Positions 34,113-46,303 of a stretch of DNA of 64,000 bases are shown piece after piece. Origin of the DNA: Hawksworthiomyces lignivorus (lineage: Eukaryota > Ascomycota > Sordariomycetes > Ophiostomatales > Ophiostomataceae); the NCBI GenBank assembly GCA_002917075.1, contig NTMA01000122.1, forward strand, positions 62,001 to 126,000, given 5' to 3'. How positions within the stretch are numbered: position 1 is the first letter of the stretch; every line of letters starts with the position of its first letter. Made by a program: the position numbers and the translations under genes. The notes under the pieces were generated by a model. It worked only from the letters and a program-made list of their open reading frames with translations. It did not search any database and was not told the origin of the DNA.

Positions 34113-37100
34113 GGACAAGCTCTCGTGATTCTATCAGCCTTTCCCCTCCACAGCTCTCATTTCGATTGGTCGTTTTGATATATAAATTTTCATATCTAGT
34201 CCAACACTATGGAAAGCCGCATGCTACTGAAATAATAGCGCTTCGACAAGCGCCTATGCCTTGATGCAGGGACCCAAGTGTAATACAAAGCGACACAGCC
34301 AATGTGCCACGACAGCGGCTGCACCTTCTTCCTCTGCTGGTGAGTGCATGCTATGTGAAATACAAAATATGACATATATCTATCGTCCTCCTGCAAACTC
34401 TGCTACCTCCTTCGTGTGATCTAGCTGGAATCTTGGAACGAGGCTTTGCGTTGGGCTGAAAGAAGAACCACGTGTTGGGATGTTACATGGCATGGTTGCT
34501 GCTATCGGGGACCAAGTTCCGATACATCTTGCGTCCATGTTCTAGCGACAAGTGCAGTGCAAATAGAGTACACTTACATAGCTTATAGAGTACAATACTT
34601 GCTAAAAAGTCCTTCAAGAGAAGCTTTAGCGGCTGAGATGGCCTCTGCTAGAAGCTTTCCAGGTGGAACGTGACGGAAAAGACGGCATCTTGTCTCATCT
34701 GAAATGCAATTTAGGGGAGCCGTGGTTCTCTATTTTTCCCAATTGCCGCCCGCCCAATAATAATTATATCCATTTTATTTTTATTTTATTTTATTTTTTC
34801 ATTTTTTCCCTCTCCGGCCTCTCCTCACTATCCTTCCCTTTTTGCGGGTCCAGGCCCTTTCGGGGAGGCGGTCGCATCCTCCTCGAGACAATAGCCCACT
34901 CTTATTTGCTTGAGCTCCTCGAATGGCATCGTCTTCTCCCGTTATGGCCACCCGATTATTATTCTACGAGTACGGAGTACCACATCTCTAGCTTTTTATG
35001 TGGGGGGGAGGGGGGAAGGTTGGGTAGTCCGAACCATTTTATCAGGAGGTCCATGGCACTCTGTACTGTGCGGCAGTACAGTACTCAGTAAAAATGGCGC
35101 TGTGGGCAACGATAGATGCAATGTAGAGACGGAGGCTAAAAAAGGGAATAGGGATGCAGGAAAATATCGGCAATGCTGGTTTAAATTAAAGACGTGCTAG
35201 ACAGAAAACATACAAACGGAGAGAATGGAGGTGAACAAAGCATCCTGTCTTGCTTTCCTATGAACAATGCGGATGCTCTGTCCGTCGATGGATCTGCTAG
35301 CTGATTATTATACGGATCTCTTGTTTTGGGCAAAGGAAACAAAACGATGACCAAAACAAGCTGTTGCGATCGCATACGAGTTCTTCTTTGGGGACGATTT
35401 ATCAGCACGATCATATGTACTGTATATAGCACACAGTGCAGATAAGAATTGTGCCAGCCATCCCCAAAAACGAAGTAAGCCTAAAGCATACAGGAAGACG
35501 CCTCCTCAATTACCACAACCCATGCCCGAAAACAAATAAACGGTGGGAAAAGCACACAGGGCGCCACATCCCGCCTGCACCTGGATGCGAACTTAGACGT
35601 GATTGAAATGCGCAGAAAAGACGCGCTAGTTGCGACGAAATGAAGTCATTGTCAGTTACCCCGGCGCAATTCCCCCCCCCAAGTCGCTGCACAGTGCCGC
35701 CCAGATGGATGGCGCAACTATGCTTAGAGAGCCGCAGACTTTTCTGTGCGCTGTCAAAATTTCGCACGCCACTGTGTCGTATTGCTGTCAAACTACGGAG
35801 TAGCGAGTACAGCTTACGGAGTAATGTGGTGCGAGATAACTGTAAACACAAAAGTTAAAAGATACGTATGACCAAGAACCATATCGTCTGGTCTTTATCT
35901 CCAAACCACTGAGGAGGCCTGCTTCACGGATCTCCATCTCCTCCCTCCCAAAGCGACAAACGCATAATATTTGTGAATATACGAGGATATATGCCTGTGC
36001 GATCAGCTTTTCGAGCCTGAGACTCGGTGGGGCGTCTTGGGGGTGAAATCGATTACGTCATTTAAAAACAAAAATTTCCGCTGTACGCATACAGAATGAC
36101 ATCGCTCTTGATAATCTTCTTCCCCCTCTGCCTTTTGCACAAAACTGAAATAGGTCAGAGTGTATCGAATGTCTGGAATGCATGCACGATACTGTTAATC
36201 ATGTGCAAACATGCGTAGAACAATATGTCTATTCGCGGTTGTATCTTTAGACTAAAGTCTTTTCTTTGTCAGGACAGGCTCACCGAGGGCCGACCTGCCT
36301 CTCCTGATCCTCTGATGTCACAGTACGTCGTCCTTCTGACAGTGGAAGAAGAGTGCGAACTTCCACACGTTATCCGCCTAGCGCGCGCGCCGTTACAGTA
36401 TCGTACGTGTACGCAGTAGTGGAGAAAAATAGGACCAGCCCAATTTGGGAAACGACTCGGGCTAGGAAAAGGAAGCGAAGGAGTGAAAAGGGGCGGCTTA
36501 GTGGAAGTTTGTTCCTCGTCGGGATTGGAGAAGCCTGCGTCGAGAACAAGAAGAAGCGAAACAAAAGGGGTCCCAAAACAGAAAATCACAGAAAAAAAAA
36601 AGAACACAGAAAATAAAATAGGACAACGACGCGGCAGCAGTACGATACAAGCGAAAACAACAAGAGTGTGAGTGGGGAATTACGGTTGACAGAGTGAGAA
36701 CAGGATTGGGAGACATCTCTTCTGCTGTAGTTTTTAATACCCCTACCAATCGTATTGCGTGTGTAGAGATACTGTGCGTATCTTACAGCCGGTCCTAGCG
36801 TCTGACGCAATTTTGCCAGCCGTAAAAACAAGGGAAAAGAAAATGAAAAAAAATAAATAAAATAGAGCCAAACAAATTGGACCTGTCAAAATACAAAGAA
36901 TAAATTTACCGAACCAGAGGCTATGGGCAATATATGGAGAACAGCACTAATGTGAAAAAGAAACGAAAGAAGAAGGCAAAAGAAAACAAGGGGCTGCAGT
37001 TTAGCTAAATCGAGACTTTGGTCGTTCGATCAGAATCGCAAGCAAGTTTCGCCTCAGCCGTATTGGATCTGTTGTGCTGTTCCACACAAGGAAGAGACAC

Positions 37101-39415
37101 TGAAGATCAAGCATCTAGAACGCGCTGGACACCCTCCCTCTGGACTCGCCGCGGATGGGCATGTCTGGCCCGCTCGGTCGGCAAGACGAACTACACACTC
37201 GTAGTCTAATTTCAACGAGAAAAATACGGTACTGCGCTAGCTATCATACTCCTACGTGTAATTGCACAAATACTATTCCGTCCTGTGGTGAACGGAAGGC
37301 AAAATTCAGTTGGGCGGTGTGCAAGTACTCGTACAGTGAGGAAAGGCGTAGAGGTGTGCTTCTGTATGCAGCGAGTTTGTCCGCGCTATTCGCGAGTTCG
37401 TCAGGCGCTAGCTACGCGTTGAGCCGCCTTTGATCTGATCTGCTACTGCTGCTACTACATAAAACTCACCGGGACAACGTGGGCTCAGTATTCCCTATTC
37501 TTTTACAGCTTTCTTCTTCGTCGCTAGCACTCCTCAGCATACTCTCAAGGTATGAGTAGATGTTCTTAAGCTATCTTTGTTGCTATACTCGTAGTAAAGC
37601 TCTAAGACGAGTTGTTTGAAATAGCAGTAAGATTTTTCCCGCAAGGTTATCAGATGTGACGCAAGAGGCAGCTTGCCAAAACAGGCACAACATTCGTTTT
37701 TTCCGCTGCCCACCGTGTTGTAGGATGCGTGCACTGTCTGAATACTGGTGTGGGAAGGAAGACAAGGCCAACTACCACCCTTCGTTCCCGGCTGCCACTT
37801 CATGGTTAAAGAGGCGATCAACCACCATGGGGCACACGCCCGCCAGCGTTCCTATTTTTCTCGAGTTTTTGTAATCGCACCTGTCTCTTTTGCCCTTTAT
37901 CTCTCGAACAATGCAATACGATTCTATCGAGTGCATACGCGAGATGCGGAGGTCGGAGAGGCGCCCCGCGGGTGGCGGAAAGCCTTGTATTAAAATTGTA
38001 ATCACCTCGCGACAGCAGGGAATGCGTCTTGGTAACGTGCCCAGGGAGCGAATACTGCTCGCCTCTTCTGGGCACATGGTAGCCGTAGCCGTACGCCGTA
38101 CCCGCTTGACTTCGCAGGGATTCTCTGATCGTAATTAAGGTGTACGGAGTATTGGCTGCACCATTTTCATTCTCAGCCGGCATTTTGGTCTTGTGCTCTA
38201 GCATGCCAAAAAGTGTGCCAAAAAGTGGAGTCCTCGAAACAATTAGTCTATATTGCCGTTTTAATACGACGTCTGCGTTGCTCTTTCCCCCTTTCTTACT
38301 TTCCAGCGTGTCTCTTGGCTCTCGCTTCGTAAGCATGAGATACAGTGTGGGGCAGGCGCTCTATGCACTGGGGTCGTCTCCAATCACGATTTCCCTCGCT
38401 CCATACCTCCGGCGGGCGCACGACCATGCTTTTCTGAACAGCCATGGCGCGAACTGAGCGAGTACCTACCTGTATACGTGCGCACGCTGCAAGTAAGTAC
38501 ATTGTGGGAAGGTACGACGTGGGCTTGCCTGCTCGTAAGTCGCTGTCTTTCTCTGCAGTGGCTTCAAGCACCCATCGCTCCTTCCTCCCACTTTCTCCAC
38601 CCCCGACCCAGAGCCCAATGAAATTGTGGGAAGGCGTCTGCGTCATGGCCCTTTTGTTTTTTTCTTAAATCCTGTGCCCCCATTGCGAAATTTACCTTCT
38701 CCGGCACTGCAACTACTTTCCCAGCTACGTCACCTACTTTCCCTTTTCTTCCTCCCTTTCTTTCTTTTTCTCCTTCATACATCGTCATTTGTAATTGCAT
38801 CAAATTCGCTGCACATCATCGACGACGCCAATCTACGCATTCTTTTTTATCCCACCTTATTCTACTAAATCGTATATTCCTAATTTGGATTTTCTCTAAA
38901 TCTTTTAGATCGCTTTGTGACGATGAGGCTTGTTGTCTTGTAGATTTGCAGTTGCAAGCGAAAACCCGTTCTATACCTTTCGAGTCATCTTTTCAACTCT
39001 CCCACCTCTCGTGTTCCCTTTTCTGCCCACGACAGTGACCTCATATCCTCCTCATCTCCCTTTTCTCAGCAATCCAGTGCATTCCAATTTCTTCTATTAT
39101 TCTTATATTTTGTCTATATTTGTCTTGTTCTTTACTTCCTGTCCGGGGCCTAGTCACTCCACACTGACGCCGTTATTGTGGCGTCATTATTTTTTTCTTT
39201 CCGAGACAAGGCGCCAACATCTGGGACGACAACATTCACGCTCCAAAATTACCTGCCACCGACATCATAGTAGTTGTTCACGGTCTGGACACTACGTCTA
39301 TCCCAATAGAGACACACAAAGGACGGCTTCCGCTCTTGCTTGAGGAGGCGCCTCTGCGCACTGGTTTTTTAAAATTCCACCACCGGTTCTTTCAGAGTTG
39401 ACTAATACACCCACA

Positions 39416-39637
39416 ATGGCTAAGACGTCGCCAACCTCCTCTTCTCGAGGCGAGTCCAAGTCGCCAAAACAAAACAACAAGCCATCTCCCTCTCGCAAAG
39501 GTAATGTACCCTTCTTTTTGCAAGTCTTATGCGCTGTTTTCCGAAATGATCTAGCCGGATCATTTCTATGCGCGTGTTCATTTGTTGCAGTCGTCGTCTC
39601 CGGGTATTCATTGTTTGCGCGAATGGCAAGCAATTGA
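39416..39637 (+). CDS. putative mini-ORF (73 aa, or 43 aa if spliced), doubtful
   Basis: The ATG at 39416 has a fair context (CCACAATGG) and follows a T/C-rich leader. The protein begins with a Ser/Lys/Pro-rich basic segment (MAKTSPTSSSRGESKSPKQN) and ends hydrophobic. A plausible intron at 39501-39590 (GTAATG to TTGCAG) is exactly 90 nt, so the frame is kept with or without splicing. No family is recognised. It could be a small protein, the first exon of a gene I cannot follow, or a non-coding transcript. Confidence 0.25.
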   Translation: MAKTSPTSSSRGESKSPKQNNKPSPSRKGNVPFFLQVLCAVFRNDLAGSFLCACSFVAVVVSGYSLFARMASN

Positions 39638-39714
39638 ATGCCGAATTATTACCTCCAGTTTACACTCGCAAGTTGAAGCTGGTGTGACAGGAGTCGGAGC
39701 GCGAAGCTATTTCC

Positions 39715-39715
<1 letters not shown>

Positions 39716-39741
<26 letters not shown>
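39716..39741. repeat. poly-T run of 26
   Basis: An uninterrupted T homopolymer, directly before the 12-bp minisatellite. Confidence 0.9.
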
Positions 39742-39747
<6 letters not shown>

Positions 39748-39775
39748 AGACTCTGGCATGTGTAAATTGCAATTT

Positions 39776-39848
39776 GATGCTCCATAAGACGCCCCCCATA
39801 AGATGCTCCATTTAGGTGGTCCATTCGATGCTCCATCAGACGCTCCAT
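39776..39848. repeat. imperfect 12-bp tandem repeat (GATGCTCCAT core)
   Basis: Six units of 10-14 bp, each ending CCAT, three with the exact core GATGCTCCAT. It lies 35 bp after the poly-T run. Confidence 0.8.
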
Positions 39849-40222
39849 GCACGCATGCAGGGTGCAGACTAAAGCAGCCTAGTGTCATTCTTGCCGACCC
39901 TGCTCTATGGGGCAGCTAATTAACTCTGCGTGCTACGTGAACGAGTGAAGCCATTCTCTGTTCTCTGTACTCCGTTCACTGTTCTCTGTAAAATATGCGT
40001 AATACGACTGCGTTCCCCCCCCCCGTCTATCTGGCCAAGCCATCCCTCCCCGACGCACGCAGTTCATGCGGACGCACAGGCAATGGATGCCCGCGCCCGT
40101 CTTTCCCTCGCAGTGCAGCGCAGCATGCCTTTCTGCGCTCGTGTTAATATTACCTGCAACACTTTTTGCTTTTTCGAAGAGCGAAAAGCTGCGCGCTCCA
40201 TCGCCCATGAAAATGACAGAAA

Positions 40223-40267
40223 TCACGACCGTCACGACCGTCACGTCGGTCACGATTGTCACGACTG
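40223..40267. repeat. 9-bp tandem repeat TCACGACCG, five units
   Basis: Two exact TCACGACCG units followed by TCACGTCGG, TCACGATTG and TCACGACTG, in strict 9-bp register. Confidence 0.85.
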
Positions 40268-41634
40268 TCCCGCGTCTGGCTCCCATTCCGCCAGAGGGTT
40301 CTTTTCTCAGCACGAGGAACGCTAATGCAGCTCGACAGTGACGCCGGGGGGCTTGGCTCTCCCTCTCCCTCTCTCGCACTCTCGCCACTGCAGATTTCAG
40401 AACGATTGACTGTCTGTCCAATCTCTCCTATGCAGGCTACGTATGCTGCTTGTAAGACTGCTGCATGCATGTGCTGCCCTCTCCGCTGTCTTACTCGCAC
40501 GGAATACTTCTAACCAGCGTCCGCTCTTCGCCCTAAAAAAAGGTAATTGATGGCCCATCTCTGCGCTACTCTAGCGACTCCAGCTAGGAGAACCCCTGTT
40601 GATAAGGCCCTGCATGCATGCTCGTAGACTCGGATTTAGTGGAAGTTTAACTTTCCCATCCTTTCAAGGCCAGGCGTTCTTCTCCCACCCCCCCCCTGGC
40701 TGGCAATATTATATGATTTTCCTCTTCTTTTTGATCGCTGTCGCTTGTCTTTGTCGCTGTCGCTGTCGCTGTCGCTGTGCTGGACTAATAACTCACTTTT
40801 TTCGTTTGGCCTGGTCTTTTTTTTTTTTTTTTGAGCATCCATCCAGCTCGAACTTTTCTCTTTGCTCCGTGTCCCGTCGGTTTTTCTCGAGTCTAGACCC
40901 GGTCTCTCTTGAATTTGCCTCTTTTCTCTGGCTTCTGGGTCTATTCTGGATCGTCTCCAGTTATTTTTTCTTCCCTGCTTCGCATTTTCCCATTCTATAC
41001 TATATTTCTTTTCTTTTTTTCCCTTGTCATTTCTTGCTCTTTGCCAGCAGAACAGTTCTCGTACACCTCGTACAGCACGTACACCACACGTAAGACACAG
41101 ACCACAGCCACACAGCAAGGCAGTCAGTCCATCGACCTTCTCTTCAACTTCTTTTTTTGCCATTCATTTAGCAAAGCAACCCTTTCTCTCTCTGCTATCT
41201 CTCGGGTCGTTATTTTTCACTTGTCTTGCTTAGCCGCTGTAACTTTCCTCTCCTTTGGCCTCCTTTGCGCGCGCAAATCGATCCACCCTAAACGGCCTTC
41301 TCAGAAACATTCGCGTCGGTTCTCCCTTTTATCTCGTTCCTCGAACATATCCGTGGCTATCCAAAGTCTTTCTTTCTCAGCGATCTGCCCTCTTTCACCG
41401 CGAACGAAACCCGTCTCTCCATAGGCTCAGAGCCTGACCGATTCGCGTCCAGCCAAGCTTTCTCGCACTGCCGACACCGATCCTAAGAGCACACGTCCTT
41501 TGTCCGTTCGCGCCGGCTCTCTTCTTCTTCTCCCTCCCCATCGCTTCGCCGATCCGAACCCGTGCTACCCGTATTCTTATCGATTCTCCACGCGGCCCTT
41601 TCTTCTTCCTTCCACAACCCCCCTTGTCGCCGCC

Positions 41635-42727
41635 ATGCCTTTCTTATGTGGTGGCTCAAAAACGGTGCAGCGCAAGCTGGTCTTGCTGTGAGTCGAGATT
41701 GTGCAAGCAGAGCACTGATAGTGGTGGTAGGAGGCGCACAAGGCCTGAGCTGACAATATTTGGCAGAGGTGACGGTGCCTGCGGGAAAACATCATTACTC
41801 AACGTCTTTACGAGAGGGTGAGTGTCCCTCCCAGGCTGTTCTCTTCTAATTCCTCGCCCTGACACAAGCTGCAGCTACTTCCCGACGGTCTACGAGCCAA
41901 CAGTATTCGAGAACTACGTACACGGTATGTCGAGCGCATAGGGACAATGGTTGGACATGTCGGGGACGTCGAGGACGCCGTGGAAGAAGGGGCAATGCTG
42001 ATAGTTTTTGGTTTTTCGTTGGCAGATATCTTCGTCGACAACGTGCACATCGAACTCTCGCTCTGGGACACCGCCGGCCAAGAAGAGTTTGACCGCTTAC
42101 GCAGTCTTTCCTATGGTACGAACCGATCCGCTTCCCTTCCCTTTATTGGTCTGATCTGTTTCTCTACGACAATGTTCCCTGTCTGACACTTGTGCTCGCT
42201 TCTCTCTCCCCGCAGACGACACCGACTTGATCATGCTCTGCTACAGCGTCGACAGCAAAGACTCGCTCGAGAACGTCGAGTCCAAGTGGGTCGGCGAGAT
42301 CGCCGACAACTGCCCGGGCGTCAAGCTGGTGCTGGTCGCCCTCAAGTGCGACCTGCGCGAGGGCGGCGACGACGACGCCGACGACGCCGCCCCCGCCGCC
42401 GACGGCGCGGCCGGCACGACCCCTGCGGGCGCAGACGGCAACGGCGCGGCAGCCCCCGCAGCAGGTGCTGCTGCAGGAGGGGCCGGCTCGGGCATCTCGT
42501 CGGGCGCCGCCGGTGGCGCGACCGGCGGCGGCAGCGGCTCGCGCGAGAAGAAGCCCATGATCAACTACGAGCAGGGGCTGGAGGTGGCGCGCCGCATCAA
42601 CGCCATGCGCTACCTCGAGTGCTCGGCCATGCGCAACCGGGGCGTCAACGAGGCCTTTACGGAGGCGGCGCGCGTGGCCCTGAGCGTCAAGAAGGAGCGC
42701 GAGGGCGGCAGCTGCACGATCATGTGA
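41635..42727 (+). CDS. RHO3: Rho3 GTPase with a long Gly/Ala-rich insert
   Basis: A 251-residue Rho GTPase in five exons: 41635-41687, 41767-41817, 41875-41924, 42026-42115 and 42216-42727. P-loop GDGACGKTS (19-27), effector loop YEPTVFENY, DTAGQEEFDRLR and ALKCDL (G4) are intact, with ECSAM as G5. The N-terminus SKTVQRKLVLLGDGACGKTS and SYDDTDLIMLCYSVDS are specific to the Rho3 branch. The C-terminal CTIM is a CaaX box for prenylation. Between CDLRE and KKPMINYEQG, where Rho proteins carry the short insert helix, sits about 60 residues of Asp, Ala and Gly-rich sequence (131-193). Rho3 directs polarised exocytosis and actin organisation at hyphal tips. All four introns rebuild conserved motifs. 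Confidence 0.95.
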
Positions 42728-44370
42728 AGGAGAGAGAACGACTCCTCTCTCTCTCTCTCTCTCTCCCTCCGTCTGCGGCGAGCTGGCCGGCGAAAACAAA
42801 GACTTTTTGGCAACTTGCGCGCTGGACAACCGACCGACACAGCACAAAAGAGGGGGGGGCAACAGAAAACTCCCTTGTGCTGGGGCGTGTCTGGTGAGCT
42901 CCGGCGCGCATGGCCTGGTCTCTGTTGTGTACATATATAACCATGAGTTTTGTGCTTTTGCGTTGCGGGCTGTTCTTGGGGGCTTGAGCGTCTTTCGTTG
43001 CCTCTGTGCTCTGCATCCGTCTCGTCTTTTTTCTGTCACGTTTCTCTATTTGTGTCTCCACCTGCACATAACGACTCTTGTTTTTTTTTTCTTTTTTTTC
43101 TTACCTGTATCATGTTTGCTCTTCGCAGCCCTTCTTTTTTATTTCCAGGCTGTCTTATCCAGCTCCTTGCTGGCTGCTCTCCCTGACGTCTTCTAAACGG
43201 CTGTCTTTCTTCTCCTCTCCCTGGAGCATCCTTTGCCAGAGCATCAAGCTGTGTCCTCACTTCATCTTTGTGGGTCTTTTTTTTTCCCCCAAATTTCTCT
43301 TTATATACCATTTCTCCCTTTTCTTATCCTTTTGTAATGCATTCCCTCAAGCAAGATCACCGTCGGCAAGCAAAGAATACGCAATCGAGATTTCACTACT
43401 CTACAGAAGGGACCATTAAAAAGGGGGAGGCAGAGGCCGATAGAAGAGGTCGCATCGAGAAGATAGTAATAGCATTTGGGAGCCCGCGGAGGATATCGGG
43501 AGAGACACGAGTCCTGTTCTTCTTTGTCTATACATTTTTCTCTCACAGGATGGCAACAAAAAAGTTCCCAGCTTTCCCTTTGTCCTTAATAGCAACATAC
43601 TCTAGCTTTTTTTACGACTTTTAATTTCAGTGGATTTCCTCTCTATTGCAGCGGTTTCACTTTCTCATGTAGTTAGTGTCTTTGCACCTCTGTTGTGATT
43701 GTAGAATCCATTTCAACCAGACCAAAGTGGCCCACGAGACAGGAACAGCAAGTTCCAGTGTGTCGGCCGTGGGTATATGCAATCAATGATCTGCTACAAG
43801 CTGCGGATAAGGCTGCTGCGGCCGTTATTTGCAGAGTCATAATAACATGAGTGTTTCAATAGAAGCGGACAACGAGAGGTCTAATGTAAGAGTTAAGCCG
43901 TGTCTATTCTCGATATGATTGCATTTGAACTTGGCGACTGACTGAAATCTCATTATAGAAACTATAGAATTCGCTCGCCGTGTTGTTTCTGCTGTTTCCA
44001 TTGCCAAAGTACGACAGCTGCATCTCTCGACATCGTGGCGTCGACGAGGCTCGAGGCTGCGCACCAAAACTGCCGCTGTGCTTGATTAGTTTAGTGGATC
44101 GTTTCCGCTATGGATCTCAGGCTTTACCGCCCTAATCTTCCCCGCCAAAACTTTCTTTCGGTGAGGGGACCATAACTAATAATAATAATGAATTTTTTGT
44201 AGGCGATGACGTGAGGGCAGAATTTTATGCGACATTGCAGCGTTTCTATATGCCATTATTGGCCTCCGTATGCCTGCGTAAGAATACCAAAAATTATTCC
44301 CATCTCTCTCTGAGCGTCGGAGACTGCTCTTGTCGAGCCATTGGCTTTCCCACATGACATCCCCACAGCC
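42728..44370. other. intergenic between RHO3 and the TCD gene
   Basis: 1.6 kb with no supported gene. A CT dinucleotide run (about 42745-42765) follows the RHO3 stop. The left part is T-rich and may hold the RHO3 3' UTR; the right part must hold the TCD promoter. Confidence 0.55.
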
Positions 44371-46303
44371 ATGACTTCTTCCTTTCTCGCCCACAGCTTC
44401 GCCAGCAGCCGGCCTCTGCAGCTGGCCACGACGGCCGTCGTGTCCGGCGCCGTGGCCGTTGCCCTGGTGCTCGGCGTGCAGCACCGCACGCAGGCGTCGC
44501 GGCTGCGCAGCCTGAAAGAGGCGGTGGCGGACGAGGTGTGGCGCGAGCACGCGCACACGCACACGCACGGGCACAGCGACGAGGCTGGCGCCGAAGCCGA
44601 GGAGCCGGAGGTGCCGGAGGACCCGGAGGAGCGGCGGGCGCTGGCGCTGGCACGGCGGGCGCAGCAGGGCGACTACGCGGAGGAGGTCATTCTGGAGCAG
44701 CTGACGCGCAACCAGGCGTTCCTGACGGCGGCGGGGCTGGCGCGGGTGCGCGAGGCGGCGGTGGTGGTGGTGGGGTGCGGCGGCGTGGGGTCGCACTGCT
44801 GCGCGGCGCTGGCGCGGTCGGGCGTGGCGCGCATCCGCCTGGTCGACTTTGACCAGGTGTCGCTGAGCTCGCTCAACCGCCACGCCGTCGCCACCCTGGC
44901 CGACGTGGGCCGGCCCAAGGTGCGCGTGCTGGCGCGCCGCCTGCTGGCCGCGGCGCCCTGGGTGCGCTTCGACCTGCGCGGCGAGAAGTTTGACGCGGCG
45001 GCAGCGCCGCGGCTGCTGGGGGCGTGGCGCGACGAGGAGGCCGAGGCGACGACGACGGCGCTGGGCGGCGTGCCCGGGGGGCCGGGGGCTTCTTCGTCCT
45101 CGTCTTCGTCCTCGTCTTCTTCCGCCGCTACCCGCCCCATCGCCTTCGTCGTCGACGCCATCGACAACATCGACACCAAGGTCGAGCTGCTGCGCTACTG
45201 CCGCGAGAACGGCCTGCCCGTCATCGCGTCCATGGGCGCCGGCACCAAGAGCGACCCGACCAAGGTGGTCGTGGGCGACATCGGCAGCAGCGCCGAGGAC
45301 CGCCTGTCGCGCGCCACGCGCCGCCGCCTCAAGCTGCTCGGCATCACCAGCGGCATCCCCGTCGTCTACTCCACCGAGACCACCGCCGACGGCGACGGCA
45401 AGGCCGCCCTGCTGCCCCTCTCCGAGGAGCAGTTCGCCAAGGGCAAGCAGGCCGTGCGCGAGCTCGGCGCCCTGCCCGACTTCCGCGTCCGCATCCTACC
45501 CGTGCTCGGCACCATGCCCGCCGTCTTCGGCTACACGCTGGCCAACCACATCCTGCTCGAGATTTCCGGTGCGTTTCTTTTTGGAGGGGAGGCCTGACAG
45601 AATAACTGACGTTGGCCTCCGCGACTAACTTCTCTTTCTCTCTCTCTCTCTCTCTCTAGGTTACCCACACGAGTACGCTGCCGTCAAGGGCCGCGAAAAG
45701 CACTACGACCAGATCATGGGCTCGGTGCACAAGTTCGAAGAGAAGCTGGTGCGCCACCGCGAGCAGCAGCAGCAGCAGCAGAAGAAGAAGCAGGCGGCGA
45801 CGGACGCGGACGAGCAGCAGCAGCCTGCCAACGGCGCAGCCGGCAAGAAAAAGGCAAACGGCGCGACGGCGGGCGACAACTCTGCCGCCGTCGGCCTGCG
45901 CGTGCCCCTGACGCCCGGCGACGTCGCCTTCCTCGTCGAGGAGGTCTACCGCGGCCGCAGCGCCGTCTCGGGCCTGGCCACGCGCACCACGCTCGTGCGC
46001 TGGCAGCTGCCGCCGGGCGACGACGGCGCGTCCGTCGACGGCCTGGTCGACCGCGTGCAGTCGGGCGAGGCCGCCGCCGCCGCCGCCGAGGGCCGCGACC
46101 CGGACCCCGCCCTGCACGCCGAGCAGAAGAGCGCGCGCCTGGCGCTGGCCGACCTCGTGTGCATGACCCGCGAAGAGGCCAGCCGCCACCAGCAGGCCGT
46201 GCTCCTAGGCGACCAGTCTCCGGCCGACCTCTACGACGCCACCGTGCTGGCCCGCATCGAGGCTCGCCGGCGTGAGGCCGCCCAGTACGAGCAGTACCGG
46301 TGA
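44371..46303 (+). CDS. tRNA threonylcarbamoyladenosine dehydratase (TCD/TcdA family, E1-like)
   Basis: A 613-residue ATP-dependent dehydratase; exons 44371-45568 and 45660-46303, joined as LLEISGYPHEYAAVKGREKH. It converts t6A37 in ANN-decoding tRNAs to the cyclic ct6A; yeast has two paralogs (Tcd1, Tcd2) on the mitochondrial outer membrane, and which one this equals is unclear. Residues 17-35 form a membrane anchor. The Rossmann nucleotide site VVVVGCGGVGSHCC (about 130-143), RIRLVDFDQVSLSSLNRHA, the adenylation region VVDAIDNIDTKVELLRYC and VIASMGAGTKSDPTKV are all present. Length exceeds the yeast enzymes (about 430-450 residues) owing to low-complexity segments: a His-rich HAHTHTHGHSDE, a Ser run, and a Gln/Lys-rich stretch after the intron. 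The ATG at 44371 is the first in frame and keeps the anchor. It is convergent with CWC25. Confidence 0.92.
45639..45656 (+). repeat. CT dinucleotide tract at the TCD intron 3' end
   Basis: An almost pure TC run acts as the polypyrimidine tract of this 91-nt intron, just before the TAG acceptor at 45657-45659. Confidence 0.8.

Larger units (their letters stand above)
33967..41634. other. 7.7-kb gene desert with simple repeats
   Basis: No convincing protein-coding gene. Contents I can see: an 8-bp-arm perfect inverted repeat at 34092-34112; exact TACGGAGTA motifs at 34971, 35794, 35815 and 38143; a poly-T run at 39716-39741; a 12-bp minisatellite at 39776-39848; a 9-bp tandem repeat at 40223-40267; a run of ten C at 40015-40024; a GTCGCT array near 40753-40778; and a long T/C-rich leader before RHO3 (about 40800-41634). 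A doubtful mini-ORF starts at 39416. The T/C-rich segment 38960-39150 resembles a fungal promoter or leader for it. Confidence 0.6.

Noticed and set aside
36223..37210. several 60-110 codon frames on both strands
   Set aside because: Biased A/G or T/C composition, non-ATG starts in part, no domain, no splice-linked partner.
40223..40267. short regular repeats considered as a CRISPR array
   Set aside because: Units are only 9 bp with no spacers, and the genome is fungal.
42164..43039. 291-codon minus-strand frame
   Set aside because: Antisense to the GC-rich last exon of RHO3.
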